From assembly GCF_016411865.1 (NCBI RefSeq), contig NZ_JAEKJA010000015.1, forward strand, positions 62,001 through 126,000: 64,000 bases of DNA. Direction: 5' to 3'. Every line of letters begins with the position of its first letter. The first letter of the stretch is position 1. The notes under the pieces are model-generated. The model worked only from the letters and a program-made list of their open reading frames with translations, made no database searches and had not been told where the DNA came from. This document shows positions 1 through 8,491 of this stretch, piece by piece. This stretch comes from Acuticoccus mangrovi (GTDB taxonomy: Bacteria > Pseudomonadota > Alphaproteobacteria > Rhizobiales > Amorphaceae). Position numbers and translations under genes: made by a program.

Positions 1-711
1 GCCGTCGAGGCCGTCGTGGCGGGGCTCGGCGCGGGACTGCGGCCCGGCCAGATGATCCTCGACATCTCGACGTCGCAGCCCGCGACCTCGCGGCGCCTCG
101 CCGAGGCCCTCGCCGATCGGGGCGTGCGCTTCGTCGACGCGCCCGTCACCGGCGGACCAGACGACGCGATGGCCGGGCGCCTCGCGACGCTCCTCGGGGC
201 GGGCGAGGACGACGCGCCGCGGGCGCGCGCGCTCGCGGACGCCTGGTCGGCCAAGGTGCGCCACTTCGGCGCCGTCGGCACCGGCCACACCGCGAAGCTC
301 ATCAACAACTTCGTCACCCAGGGCACGATCGCCCTCCTCGCCGAGGCCTACGGGCGGGCCCACCGCGCCGGGGTCGACTGGCACGGCCTCCACGACGTGA
401 TGCTCACCGGCGCGGCCCGCTCCGGCACGCTGGAGCGCATCGTGACCCCCGCCCTCGACGGCAACTTCGACGGCCTCCCCTTCACCGTCCGCAACGCCGA
501 GAAGGACGTGCGCTACTACGCCGCCCTCGCACAGGAGATGGACGGCGCCCCCTCCCCCATCGCCGACGCCCTCCATGCGACGTTCTCGGCACACGTCGAC
601 CACGGCCGGGGCGACGCGTTCGTCTCCCGCCTCCTCGACCCCGACGTCGACGCTGCCGCCAACCGAAGCATCGACGCCGATAGCGATGCCGGCACCGGGC
701 GGTCGTCCTGA
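1..711 (+). CDS. NAD(P)-dependent oxidoreductase, 3-hydroxyisobutyrate dehydrogenase family (5' partial)
   Basis: The reading frame is open from base 1, so the gene begins before the window. About 236 residues are visible against roughly 290-300 for the family, so most of the N-terminal NAD(P)-binding Rossmann half is missing. The substrate motif DAPVTGG lies at visible residues 47-52, and the C-terminal helical domain carries GTGHTAKLINN, where Lys99 of the visible part is the family's catalytic lysine. Members oxidise or reduce beta-hydroxyacids such as 3-hydroxyisobutyrate, tartronate semialdehyde or threonate; the substrate cannot be read here. A gene for an FAH-family sugar-acid enzyme follows 100 bp downstream on the same strand, which suggests sugar-acid metabolism. 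The last ~20 residues look like an unconserved tail. Confidence 0.88.
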   Translation, partial: AVEAVVAGLGAGLRPGQMILDISTSQPATSRRLAEALADRGVRFVDAPVTGGPDDAMAGRLATLLGAGEDDAPRARALADAWSAKVRHFGAVGTGHTAKLINNFVTQGTIALLAEAYGRAHRAGVDWHGLHDVMLTGAARSGTLERIVTPALDGNFDGLPFTVRNAEKDVRYYAALAQEMDGAPSPIADALHATFSAHVDHGRGDAFVSRLLDPDVDAAANRSIDADSDAGTGRSS

Positions 712-811
712 GGCGTCCGGGCCGGCGATCACCCACCCGCCCATCAGCCGAGCGTCGGGCCGGGCCGTTCGGCCGCCAGGCGGTCACCAGAAAGAAAAAA
801 GGACATCAGGG

Positions 812-1972
812 ATGGATATGACGAATGCGCTGCCCGAGGACGCGGGAGCGCGGCTTCTGGGACGGGTCTGGCGCCCCGGCATCGGCCCGGCGGTGGTGAC
901 CGTGCGGGACGGCGACGTGATCGACATGACGAGCCGCGACCACCCGACGGTGCGCGACGTGACCGAGGCGGCCGACCCCGCCGCCGTCGTCGCCGCGGCC
1001 GAGGGCGAGGCGATCGGCAGCGTCGCCGACATCCTCTCCAACGCCGACGAGGCGACCCGCGACCGGGACAAGCCCTATCCGCTCGCCCCGATCGACCTTC
1101 AGGCGGTGAAGGCGTCCGGCGTGACGTTCGTGACGAGCCTTCTGGAGCGCGTCATCGAGGAGCAGGCGCGCGGCGATCCCTCGCGCGCCGCCGCGCTACG
1201 GGAGGAGATCGCCGGGGTGATCGGCACCGATCTGTCCAAGCTCACACCGGGCTCCGAGGAGGCGATGGAGCTCAAGGGCGTGCTCCAGGCGCGGGGCGTG
1301 TGGTCGCAATATCTGGAGGTCGGCATCGGACCGGACGCGGAGATCTTCTCCAAGGCTCAGCCGATGAGCGCCGTCGGCCATGGCGCCTTCGTCGGCCTCC
1401 ACCCCGTGTCGCGCTGGAACAATCCAGAGCCGGAAGTGGTCGTGGTGGTGCGCTCCGACGGCACCATCATCGGCGCAACGCTCGGCAACGACGTCAACCT
1501 GCGCGACGTGGAGGGCCGCTCCGCCCTCCTCCTCGGCAAGGCCAAGGACAACAACGCCTCCGCCGCCCTCGGCCCCTTCATCCGCCTCTATGACGGCTCG
1601 TTCGGCCCCGCCGACGTCGCCGCCGCCGACATCTCCCTCACCATCGAAGGCACCGACGGCTTCCGTCTCGAAGGCGGCTCGTCGATGTCACAGATCAGCC
1701 GGTCGCCCACGGCGCTGGTTGGCGCCATGATGGGGCCGCATCATCAATATCCGGACGGCGTGGTGCTCTATTGCGGCACGATGTTCGCCCCGATCGAGGA
1801 TCGCGACGGCCCCGGCGAGGGCTTCACCCACCACGACGGCGACGTCGTCGCGATCGCGACGCCGACGCTCGGGGCGCTGATCAATCGGGTGACGCTGTCG
1901 ACGACGGCCCCGCCGTGGACCTTCGGCGTACGCGCCCTGATGAGCAACCTCGCCGAGCGCGGCCTGCTCTGA
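812..1972 (+). CDS. Fumarylacetoacetate hydrolase family protein, sugar-acid type
   Basis: A cytoplasmic 386-residue FAH-fold protein. The metal-binding acidic cluster is visible as EPE (Glu206, Glu208) in the NNPEPEV motif and Asp227 in GNDVNL. The conserved SALLLGKAKDNN and HHQYPDG blocks follow. Length and motifs fit the branch containing 2-keto-3-deoxy-D-arabinonate dehydratase-like enzymes rather than the shorter acylpyruvases, so a role in dehydrating or hydrolysing a 2-keto-3-deoxy sugar acid is inferred. The ATG at 812 has AGGA eight bases upstream. A second in-frame ATG at 818 is an equally placed alternative (AGGG six bases upstream). A strong hairpin follows the stop. Confidence 0.88.
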   Translation: MDMTNALPEDAGARLLGRVWRPGIGPAVVTVRDGDVIDMTSRDHPTVRDVTEAADPAAVVAAAEGEAIGSVADILSNADEATRDRDKPYPLAPIDLQAVKASGVTFVTSLLERVIEEQARGDPSRAAALREEIAGVIGTDLSKLTPGSEEAMELKGVLQARGVWSQYLEVGIGPDAEIFSKAQPMSAVGHGAFVGLHPVSRWNNPEPEVVVVVRSDGTIIGATLGNDVNLRDVEGRSALLLGKAKDNNASAALGPFIRLYDGSFGPADVAAADISLTIEGTDGFRLEGGSSMSQISRSPTALVGAMMGPHHQYPDGVVLYCGTMFAPIEDRDGPGEGFTHHDGDVVAIATPTLGALINRVTLSTTAPPWTFGVRALMSNLAERGLL

Positions 1973-2022
1973 CGCGCCGGCCCGCCTCTGCTCGGGCCGC
2001 CGTCGCCCGATCTCCCGCATCG

Positions 2023-2046
2023 GCCCGGGCGGCATGCCGCCCGGGC
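2023..2046. terminator. Perfect GC hairpin between convergent genes
   Basis: A 24-base perfect palindrome, with ten-base arms GCCCGGGCGG and CCGCCCGGGC around a CATG loop, lies between two converging genes. It is followed by TCTTCT on the plus strand. The stem is very stable and the position fits a bidirectional terminator, but the T-tract is short. Confidence 0.7.
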
Positions 2047-2072
2047 TCTTCTGCGCGACTGTGGGGGTTTGG

Positions 2073-4529
2073 CTACTCCGCCGCCTCGCGGGTGAAGCGG
2101 GGCGCGACGGCGGCGACGCGCGGCGGGTGGGCCGGTCGCAGATCCCGGCTCGTCAGCGAGTGGTTCGGGCTCAGGTAGGGATCGCTGAAGAGGACGTCGC
2201 TCCAGCGCGACGTCATCAGCGCCTTCTCGCGGGCGAGCCGCGCCCGCTTCGCCGGCGTCCGGTCGAGGCCGCGCGACTGGGACTCCAGATGGTAGGCCGC
2301 CGCGTAGGGCGTGTAGAGCACCCGCAACCCCGTCTCCGCCGTCACCCTGAGGCAGAGGTCGACGTCGTTGTAGGCGATCGACAACACCTCGTCGAAGCCG
2401 CCGACCGCCTCGAACACCTCCCGCCGCATCGCCATCAGCGCCGCCGTGACGGCGGACAGCGTCTGCGCGTGGCGGAAGCGCCCGTGGTCGGCGCGCCCGA
2501 GGTCGCTGTGCCCCTTGAGGAGGTGCGAGCCGACACCGCCGATCCCGAGCGCCACGCCGCAGTGCTGGTTGGTCCCGTCCGCGTAGGAGAGGCGTGCCCC
2601 GACAATGCCGATGTCCGGCCGCAGCGCCTGACGCACCATCTCGTCGAGGGTGCCCGGGACCGGCTCGGCGATGTCGTTGTTGGCGAACACGATGATGTCG
2701 CCGCGGCTCTCGGCCACGGCGAAGTTGTTCACGGTGGAGTAGTTGAACGGATCGGGGACGTAGAGGATCCGCACCCGCGGATCGCTGACGAGGCGGCGGA
2801 AGGCGGCGAAGGTCGCCTCCTCGCGGCTGTCGTTGTTGACGATCAGGATCTCGATGTCGAGGTCGCCCGCGTCGGCGAGGAGCGAGTGCACCAGCGGCTC
2901 GAAGAGAGCGGCCCGGTCCTTGGTGGGAATGATCACCGAGACCGAGAGCGGGGTCGCCGGCCGCGGCCACAGGATCCGCCGGCCCTCCTCGTCGATCACG
3001 AGGGGCGCGGCGACGCCGCGAGCAGCGGCCTCGCCCTGCAGCAGGGCGGAGACGAACGCGCTCTGCCACTTGGCGCGCGGCGGCTGGCCCATCGCGCGAT
3101 GGGCGAGGACGCGGGGGATGTGGCAGATCGCCCGCGACGCGACGGCCCGAGCGACCTTCACCGCGAGGGTCGCGGTGTCGAGCGGCAGCGGCGAGGTGGC
3201 GACGGCGTCGCGCGCCGCCTCGGCCCGCATCGCGGTGAGACCCGAGAAGACGTCGTCGGTGAGCGCCCGGTCGGGGCAATAGGCGGTCTTGAAGCGGGGC
3301 CGGCGCCGGGTGCCCATGGCGTCGAGAAGATCGTCGTCGCTATAGAAGAGCACGGCCTCGCGCTCGGCGGCGGTGGTGCGCAGCAGCGTCGCGAGGGCGC
3401 CGTCGGCCACCACGTCGCCCGCCGCGCAGAGAGCGACGATCTCGCCGGTCGCCTCGCCGATCGCCTGCTTCAGTGTGCGCCGGTGATCGGCCGGGCCGGG
3501 GCCGAAGTGGATGATCTGCGCGCCGACGTCCTGCTGGCGGATTGACGCCTCGGTCTCGGCGAGGGCGGCTCGCTCCGACACCTTCAGCGTGCGCGTTTCG
3601 ATGAGCACGGTGAGGCTCGGCCAGCCCGCGGCCGGCGGCGCGAACGGCTCGGCGGCGGCCCGCTCGACCTCCTCGATCCACCGCTCATATTCGCCCTGGC
3701 GCGGGCCGTCGGCGCAGCCCGCCATCTGGGTCGAGGGCGGGATGAGGGGCGGCATGCGAAAGGTCGAGACGGTCGAGGCCGCCTCGCTCGGCAGGCGCAC
3801 CAGAGCCGGTGCGTCAATCAGCGCCCCGTCGCTCCCCTTCACGGCGACGGCGACGCGGTGGGCATGGCCGTCGCGCAGGAAGGGCGGCGTGCGGAAGCGG
3901 AAGCGCATCTGCTCGGCGGCCCCCGACGCGCCGCTGACGCGCTGGCCCACTCGCTCGGTCCAGGTGGGGGTTGCGGCCACGGCCGTATCGGCCCACACGT
4001 CGTCGACGAGAAGATCGACGAGGAGAGGGGCGGAGCCGTGGTCAAGCGTGCTGTGGAAGCACCAGCCGGCGATGGTGTCCTGGTCGAGGCGGTCGAGCGC
4101 TCCGAACACCGTGCGCACGTCCTGACACAGGCCGCGGCTCGCGCGCAGCGTGGCCGGCGCGTAAATGCGGGCGCTGTGGGAGCGGTCGAGGCTCGTCCAG
4201 TGCTCGCGCGGACCGAGGCGCCCATCCTTCAGCCGCTGCACGGAGAACTCGAGCTCGCACCGCGCGGGGCCGAGCTGGCGCATCTTGAAGCGCGCCATCA
4301 CCAGCGCGGAGCGCGACAGCACGAGCTCGAAGCCGCAGAAGCCGTCGCGCTTATGGTGCGTTGCGAGATCGGGGCGATAGAGATCGGCACGCGCGGCGCC
4401 GAGAACGACCCCGGCCAGCGTTGCGGTGACGATCAGCGGTTCGGACGGATCGGCAGGTCCCCACACCCACCCTCGAACGACACCGTCGTCGATTTCCTCG
4501 ATATAACCGTCGAGAGGCAACACATTCAC
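2073..4529 (-). CDS. Large family 2 glycosyltransferase with repeated N-terminal modules
   Basis: An 818-residue predicted cytoplasmic glycosyltransferase. Two similar N-terminal modules, roughly residues 5-125 and 140-250, share a pattern of GxV/I-x-GW followed by short beta strands. A first GT-A-like domain (about 305-445) retains an acidic YSDDDLLD stretch, but its start is eroded. A complete GT2 domain (about 529-745) begins SVSVIIPTKDR, has the metal-binding-type NND at 617-619 and the ND-VD acceptor-side motif near 721. There is no signal peptide or membrane segment. GT2 enzymes transfer sugars from nucleotide donors, here probably to a surface polysaccharide given the adjoining glycan genes. 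The ATG at 4529 is the only good start, and a promoter candidate lies just upstream. Confidence 0.88.
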   Translation of the reverse strand: MNVLPLDGYIEEIDDGVVRGWVWGPADPSEPLIVTATLAGVVLGAARADLYRPDLATHHKRDGFCGFELVLSRSALVMARFKMRQLGPARCELEFSVQRLKDGRLGPREHWTSLDRSHSARIYAPATLRASRGLCQDVRTVFGALDRLDQDTIAGWCFHSTLDHGSAPLLVDLLVDDVWADTAVAATPTWTERVGQRVSGASGAAEQMRFRFRTPPFLRDGHAHRVAVAVKGSDGALIDAPALVRLPSEAASTVSTFRMPPLIPPSTQMAGCADGPRQGEYERWIEEVERAAAEPFAPPAAGWPSLTVLIETRTLKVSERAALAETEASIRQQDVGAQIIHFGPGPADHRRTLKQAIGEATGEIVALCAAGDVVADGALATLLRTTAAEREAVLFYSDDDLLDAMGTRRRPRFKTAYCPDRALTDDVFSGLTAMRAEAARDAVATSPLPLDTATLAVKVARAVASRAICHIPRVLAHRAMGQPPRAKWQSAFVSALLQGEAAARGVAAPLVIDEEGRRILWPRPATPLSVSVIIPTKDRAALFEPLVHSLLADAGDLDIEILIVNNDSREEATFAAFRRLVSDPRVRILYVPDPFNYSTVNNFAVAESRGDIIVFANNDIAEPVPGTLDEMVRQALRPDIGIVGARLSYADGTNQHCGVALGIGGVGSHLLKGHSDLGRADHGRFRHAQTLSAVTAALMAMRREVFEAVGGFDEVLSIAYNDVDLCLRVTAETGLRVLYTPYAAAYHLESQSRGLDRTPAKRARLAREKALMTSRWSDVLFSDPYLSPNHSLTSRDLRPAHPPRVAAVAPRFTREAAE

Positions 4530-4566
4530 CGATCCGGCCCGTCGGGCGCAAAAAATAATCTACGCT

Positions 4567-4594
4567 GTCATAACGAGCGGATGATACTCGTCAA
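4567..4594 (-). promoter_or_regulatory. Sigma-70-like promoter for the 2073-4529 glycosyltransferase
   Basis: Reading the minus strand, TTGACG (4594-4589) is followed after 16 bases by TATGAC (4572-4567). That is 5/6 and 4/6 matches to the vegetative consensus, about 38 bases upstream of the ATG at 4529. The surrounding region is clearly AT-richer than the flanking genes. Confidence 0.45.
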
Positions 4595-4605
4595 GCCAAA
4601 GCCTG

Positions 4606-4654
4606 TCACGAGCCCATAAGTTGTATCAAGCGCCTCAACTGAGGCGACTCGTGA
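4606..4654. promoter_or_regulatory. Nested inverted repeats in a divergent intergenic region
   Basis: An outer dyad, TCACGAG (4606-4612) and CTCGTGA (4648-4654), encloses an inner dyad, CGCCTCA-AC-TGAGGCG (4631-4646). All arms are perfect. The structure sits upstream of the promoter candidate for the minus-strand glycosyltransferase and upstream of the plus-strand glycan operon. It could be a regulator binding site or an RNA structure in an upstream leader. No regulator gene is adjacent. Confidence 0.4.
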
Positions 4655-4710
4655 TTGAAACACACGCAACCTGTTCAAATGCTAAACATCCAGACAATTC
4701 GTGAGGAACT

Positions 4711-5382
4711 GTGAAGATCTTCATTGGTTATGACGCGCGAGAAGACGCAGCATATCAAGTGTGCCGCCGCTCAATTCTTCGTCATTCGGCGGAAACGGTG
4801 TCGGTGCATCCGCTGAAGCAAGATGTCGTGCGCGAACTGGGGCTCTATACGCGGTCCGCGGACATTGGCGCGGCCACCGCGTTTTCGCTGACACGGTTCC
4901 TAACACCCTATCTTGCGGCCTCCGACGACTATTCTGTCTTCGTCGACTGCGACTTTTTGTTCACCGTGCCGGTCGAAACCGTGCTTGACACGCTCGAACC
5001 CGGCAAGGCGGTGCACGTGGTGAAGCACGACTACGTGCCGCGCCAGGCGATGAAGATGGATGGCCGCACGCAGGCGAAATATCCGCGCAAGAATTGGTCG
5101 TCGTTCATGGTCTTCGATGGCCGGCATCCGAAGGTGAAGGCGCTGACGCCCGAGATCGTCAACACCGCCACGCCGGCGTTCTTGCACCGGTTTCAATGGC
5201 TCGACGACGAGGATATTGGCGAACTGAGCCGGACGTGGAACTTCCTCGTGGGCGAATACACGCCGCCGGCAACGCTTCCTGCGGCGATTCACTACACCAA
5301 CGGCGGACCGTGGTTCGAATCGTGCGAGGCGGTCGACTATGCCGACCTCTGGACCGCCGAAGCGAAGGCCCTCCATCTGTGA
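4711..5382 (+). CDS. GT-A-fold glycosyltransferase, GT8-like
   Basis: A 223-residue protein beginning MKIFIGYDAREDAAY, the usual first strand and helix of retaining GT-A transferases. VDCDFLF carries the DxD-type metal/nucleotide-sugar motif near residue 90, and HYTNGGPWF near the C-terminus is the typical late motif. It probably transfers a hexose or related sugar from a nucleotide donor during surface glycan assembly. The GTG start at 4711 has GAGGAA five bases upstream. It is the first of four plus-strand genes that overlap each other. The first ~400 bases use far more AT-ending codons than the neighbours, suggesting a different origin. Confidence 0.82.
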   Translation: MKIFIGYDAREDAAYQVCRRSILRHSAETVSVHPLKQDVVRELGLYTRSADIGAATAFSLTRFLTPYLAASDDYSVFVDCDFLFTVPVETVLDTLEPGKAVHVVKHDYVPRQAMKMDGRTQAKYPRKNWSSFMVFDGRHPKVKALTPEIVNTATPAFLHRFQWLDDEDIGELSRTWNFLVGEYTPPATLPAAIHYTNGGPWFESCEAVDYADLWTAEAKALHL

Positions 5383-7148
5383 TATGGCGGCGCCGGTTCG
5401 GCCTTCGCACTCGCGGAAAAAAGTCGGCCGAATCGGCGCGCTTCGTCGTCGAATCCGAATGTGGCGGTGAATGCCGTGGATGGGCCTTCGGGCCGCCACA
5501 ATTTGAAATCAACCTCACCGTGCAAAGCGTTCCGATACGCGAGTGCCCGCGCACCATCGCGCGCCCCGACGTCGACGCGGTCGTCGGGGGCGACGGCGGG
5601 GCCAAGGGATTCGTCGTGCGCACCGGACCCGTCGCCGGCTGGCTGTCGCTCATCGCGCCGGAGCGCCGGCCCGAGGCGGCGCTGAGCTTCGCCGGGCGGT
5701 CCGTCGCCATCGCGCCGGCGCCTGCCGAGGGTGCGATGGCGAGCCTCGGCACGCTGATCGCCGACATGTGGCTCGCCGACGCGCGGAGCCTGCGGCTGCG
5801 CACCCGCGGCGGGGTCAGCGGCGCGCGGCTCGTTCAGGCCGACGGCACGCTCCACATCGCCGACGCTGCGGCCGGAGATGGCGAGGCGGAAGCGATCCTC
5901 ACCCTCGCCCTCGCCTCCCCCTATGCGCCGGCTCTCCTTCTTCTCGACACGGCCGCGGGGGGCGAGATCGACCTGTTGCCGTTCCCGTCGCTGCTGCGCG
6001 GGGGACTGCACGCGGCCGAGGCGCTCGCCACCGCCGGGGATGCGGCGGGCCTACCCGCCCGCGCCGCCGAGCTCGCCGCCCGCCTGGCGCTGCCCCATCC
6101 GCGCCGCACCCTCCACGTCGCGCCGGCGCGGCTCGGCACCGAGCCGATGGCCGACCCGGCGCTCGCCCGCTTCGTCGCCGACCACGCCGAGTGCGTCGCC
6201 GAGCCCGCCGCCGCCACCCTCAGCCTCGCCGCCGACGCGCTGCCGACCCTTGCCGCCCTCGCCGGCCCCGCGGCGGGCGTCCTCGAGGTCGACCCCGCGC
6301 CCGGCGGCGCGACCTGGCTGGTGCGGCGCCGCACGAGCCCGGCGCTCGCCGCTACGACGCCCGACCGGGCGCCGCCGCCGCGGGAGGACGCCGGGGCGAG
6401 CGCGCCCGCCGCGATCCACCGGCGCCACATCGCCGACGAGGGGCTCGACCCGCTCCTCTTTCCCCTCGCCGCCGCCTCCTTCCCCGGCGCCGACGCGACG
6501 GCGATGCCCATCGTCGCGATCCTGCCGGGCGGAGGCGGCGCCGACGGGCCGCTTCGCGAATCGCTCGCGCCGCTCGCGATCTCGCCCGTCGACCTCACCG
6601 GCGACTTGCGGCCGCTGAGCGCGCTCGCGGCGGAGGGGCGGCCGGTGCTCTTCCTCGATCGGGCGATGCTCCTCCACGATCCACGCGTCGTCGCCGCCCT
6701 CGCCGCGATGGTCGCCGTGCCGGGGATCGCGACGGCCGGCCCGATGATCCTGCGCGAGCCCGCGGAGGGCGACGTCACCGCCTACGATCGGGTGCGCAGC
6801 GCCGGCCTCTTCCCGACCCACGCCGCCGTCGACGCCCCGTGGCGTCCCGCGGTGGGGCGCGTGCCGGCCGCGGCGGCGCTCCTTGCCCGCGAGACCTATC
6901 TCGTCGCCGCCAACGCCCCCGAGGCGGTGATGGTAGCAGCAGGCGCCCTCGCCGCTCACGGGGCCGAGAGTATCGCCGATCCCGCCGCCCTCGCCCATCT
7001 CATGGCGCGCGCGTCGGCCGCGGGGCTCGACCACGCCGCCACGACCTGGTTCAGCGTGTTCGATCGTGGCGCCCTCGCCCGGCCGCCGCTGCCGCCCGCC
7101 TTCGAGGCGCCGCCGCGGCCCGTCACCCTCGTGCGTCGCCTTCTCTGA
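5379..7148 (+). CDS. Uncharacterised glycan-cluster protein, possible degenerate glycosyltransferase
   Basis: A 589-residue, strongly Ala/Pro/Gly-rich protein. The GTG at 5379 overlaps the preceding stop as GTGA and is the natural translationally coupled start. No clear catalytic motif is visible. An N-terminal stretch (to about residue 260) resembles beta-rich modules seen in nearby glycosyltransferases. From about residue 400 the pattern VLFLDRAMLLHDPRVV followed by PGIATAGPMIL loosely resembles the DDT-to-GPK section of GT2 enzymes, with the acidic triad lost. There is no signal peptide or transmembrane segment. It may be an inactive partner or scaffold of the adjacent transferases. Function is not known. 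Confidence 0.6.
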   Translation: MIWRRRFGLRTRGKKSAESARFVVESECGGECRGWAFGPPQFEINLTVQSVPIRECPRTIARPDVDAVVGGDGGAKGFVVRTGPVAGWLSLIAPERRPEAALSFAGRSVAIAPAPAEGAMASLGTLIADMWLADARSLRLRTRGGVSGARLVQADGTLHIADAAAGDGEAEAILTLALASPYAPALLLLDTAAGGEIDLLPFPSLLRGGLHAAEALATAGDAAGLPARAAELAARLALPHPRRTLHVAPARLGTEPMADPALARFVADHAECVAEPAAATLSLAADALPTLAALAGPAAGVLEVDPAPGGATWLVRRRTSPALAATTPDRAPPPREDAGASAPAAIHRRHIADEGLDPLLFPLAAASFPGADATAMPIVAILPGGGGADGPLRESLAPLAISPVDLTGDLRPLSALAAEGRPVLFLDRAMLLHDPRVVAALAAMVAVPGIATAGPMILREPAEGDVTAYDRVRSAGLFPTHAAVDAPWRPAVGRVPAAAALLARETYLVAANAPEAVMVAAGALAAHGAESIADPAALAHLMARASAAGLDHAATTWFSVFDRGALARPPLPPAFEAPPRPVTLVRRLL

Positions 7149-8491
7149 TGCGGATCGCGATCGTCACCCCGTCGGCCGCCTTCGCCGAATCGGCCGGCGC
7201 CCGCATCCGCTATCGGCGGATGATCGAGGCCGCGGCGGAGGGCGTGACGATCGAGCTCGTCCCTATCGACCGGATCGATCGCACCGCCGACGCCTACCTC
7301 TTCTCCAAGACCTATCAGATGGCCGCGCCCGCCATCGCCTACGGCCTCGCCGCCGCCGGCAAGCGCGTCGCCCTCGACGTGTTCGACGACTATTTCAGCG
7401 AGCGCGGCGACGTGCGGCTGCAGCGCTTCCATCGCTGGTTCGCCGACATGAGCCGGGCGGTCCACCGCGTCGCGGTGTCGACGCCGGCGATGAAGGCCCG
7501 CCTCGACCCCCGCCTCGTCGTTCCCGCGACGGTGATCGACGACCCCGCCCCCACCCTCGATCCCGACGGTCTTGCCGCCCGTCTCGCCGAGAAGGCGGCC
7601 CGCCTCGTCCCCGGGCAGCTCAACCTCCTCTGGTTCGGCATCGCCGCCAATCCCTATTTCGCGGCGGGGCTCGGCGATCTCGCCGCCTTCGCCCACGCCC
7701 TCTCCGGCGAAGCGAGCGAGGCCGACGGCGGACGGCACCACCTGACGATCCTCACCAACCCGCACGGGGCGAGCGAGGCGACGCTCGCCGCCCTCGCCGC
7801 CGCCCCCGTCGACGTGACGTGGCGCAGCTGGAGCGAGGCCGCCGAGGCGGCGGCCCTCGCCGAGGCCGACGTCGCGGTGCTGCCGGTCAACGCCGGCGCC
7901 TTCTCCACGGCGAAGTCGCTCAACCGCGCGGTGACGGCGCTTGCGGCAGGCACCCAGGTGCTCTCCCTCGGAGCGCCGCTCTACCGCCCGCTCGCCCCCT
8001 TCCTCTACCGCGACCTCGCGTGCCTGCGCCTCGATGCGGCGGCGGGCGTCCTCAGGCTGCGGCCCGGCCGGGTTCCGCGGCTCGCCGATGCGCTCGCGCG
8101 CGTCGCGAGCCCGCGGACGGCGGCGGCGCGCCTCGTCGACCTCTTCTCGGACATCGAGCCGGAGCCGCGGCCGCCCCACGCCGTCGTCCTCGGCGACCGG
8201 CTGGAGCAACCGGCGCTGCTTGGCGCGAGCGGCGCCCTCACCGTGTCGGCGGCCGACGGGCTCTCCGCCGACATCCGCGTCGGCGCCACCATCACGGTCG
8301 CCGACGGGGTGGCGGAGCGCCTTGCCGGCAGCTGGCAGGGATCGGGCGCGCCGCTCCCCCCGCTCAGCGGCCACGGGGTGATCGACCTCGTGCGCATGCG
8401 CGCCCGCCTCGCGACGCTCGAAGCGACCGCGCGACGGCTCCTTCCCAACCACACCCTCTTCGTGGCGCACGAAGAAATTCTCGCGCCATGA
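7148..8491 (+). CDS. Probable GT-B-fold glycosyltransferase
   Basis: A 447-residue protein starting MRIAIVTPSAAFAESAGARIRY, a first Rossmann strand with the layout common in GT4-like proteins. LVPGQLNLLWFGIAANPYF begins the second Rossmann-like half near residue 157. ADVAVLPVNAG near residue 240 resembles the donor-binding segment of GT-B enzymes. The ATG at 7148 shares one base with the preceding stop (TGATG), so translation is probably coupled. The C-terminal 90 residues have no recognised motif. The sugar donor and acceptor are not evident; context points to surface polysaccharide synthesis. Confidence 0.62.
   Translation: MRIAIVTPSAAFAESAGARIRYRRMIEAAAEGVTIELVPIDRIDRTADAYLFSKTYQMAAPAIAYGLAAAGKRVALDVFDDYFSERGDVRLQRFHRWFADMSRAVHRVAVSTPAMKARLDPRLVVPATVIDDPAPTLDPDGLAARLAEKAARLVPGQLNLLWFGIAANPYFAAGLGDLAAFAHALSGEASEADGGRHHLTILTNPHGASEATLAALAAAPVDVTWRSWSEAAEAAALAEADVAVLPVNAGAFSTAKSLNRAVTALAAGTQVLSLGAPLYRPLAPFLYRDLACLRLDAAAGVLRLRPGRVPRLADALARVASPRTAAARLVDLFSDIEPEPRPPHAVVLGDRLEQPALLGASGALTVSAADGLSADIRVGATITVADGVAERLAGSWQGSGAPLPPLSGHGVIDLVRMRARLATLEATARRLLPNHTLFVAHEEILAP

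Noticed and set aside
2034-3545. A 503-codon open frame on the plus strand, opposite the large glycosyltransferase, and a similar one (1768-3279) on the minus strand in another frame
   Set aside because: Both are Arg/Gly/Ala-rich translations of the wrong frame of a real gene in very GC-rich DNA, with no motif and no start support.
5305-5320. GGTTCGAATC, resembling a tRNA T-loop
   Set aside because: It lies inside the GT8-like coding sequence, and no cloverleaf can be built around it.
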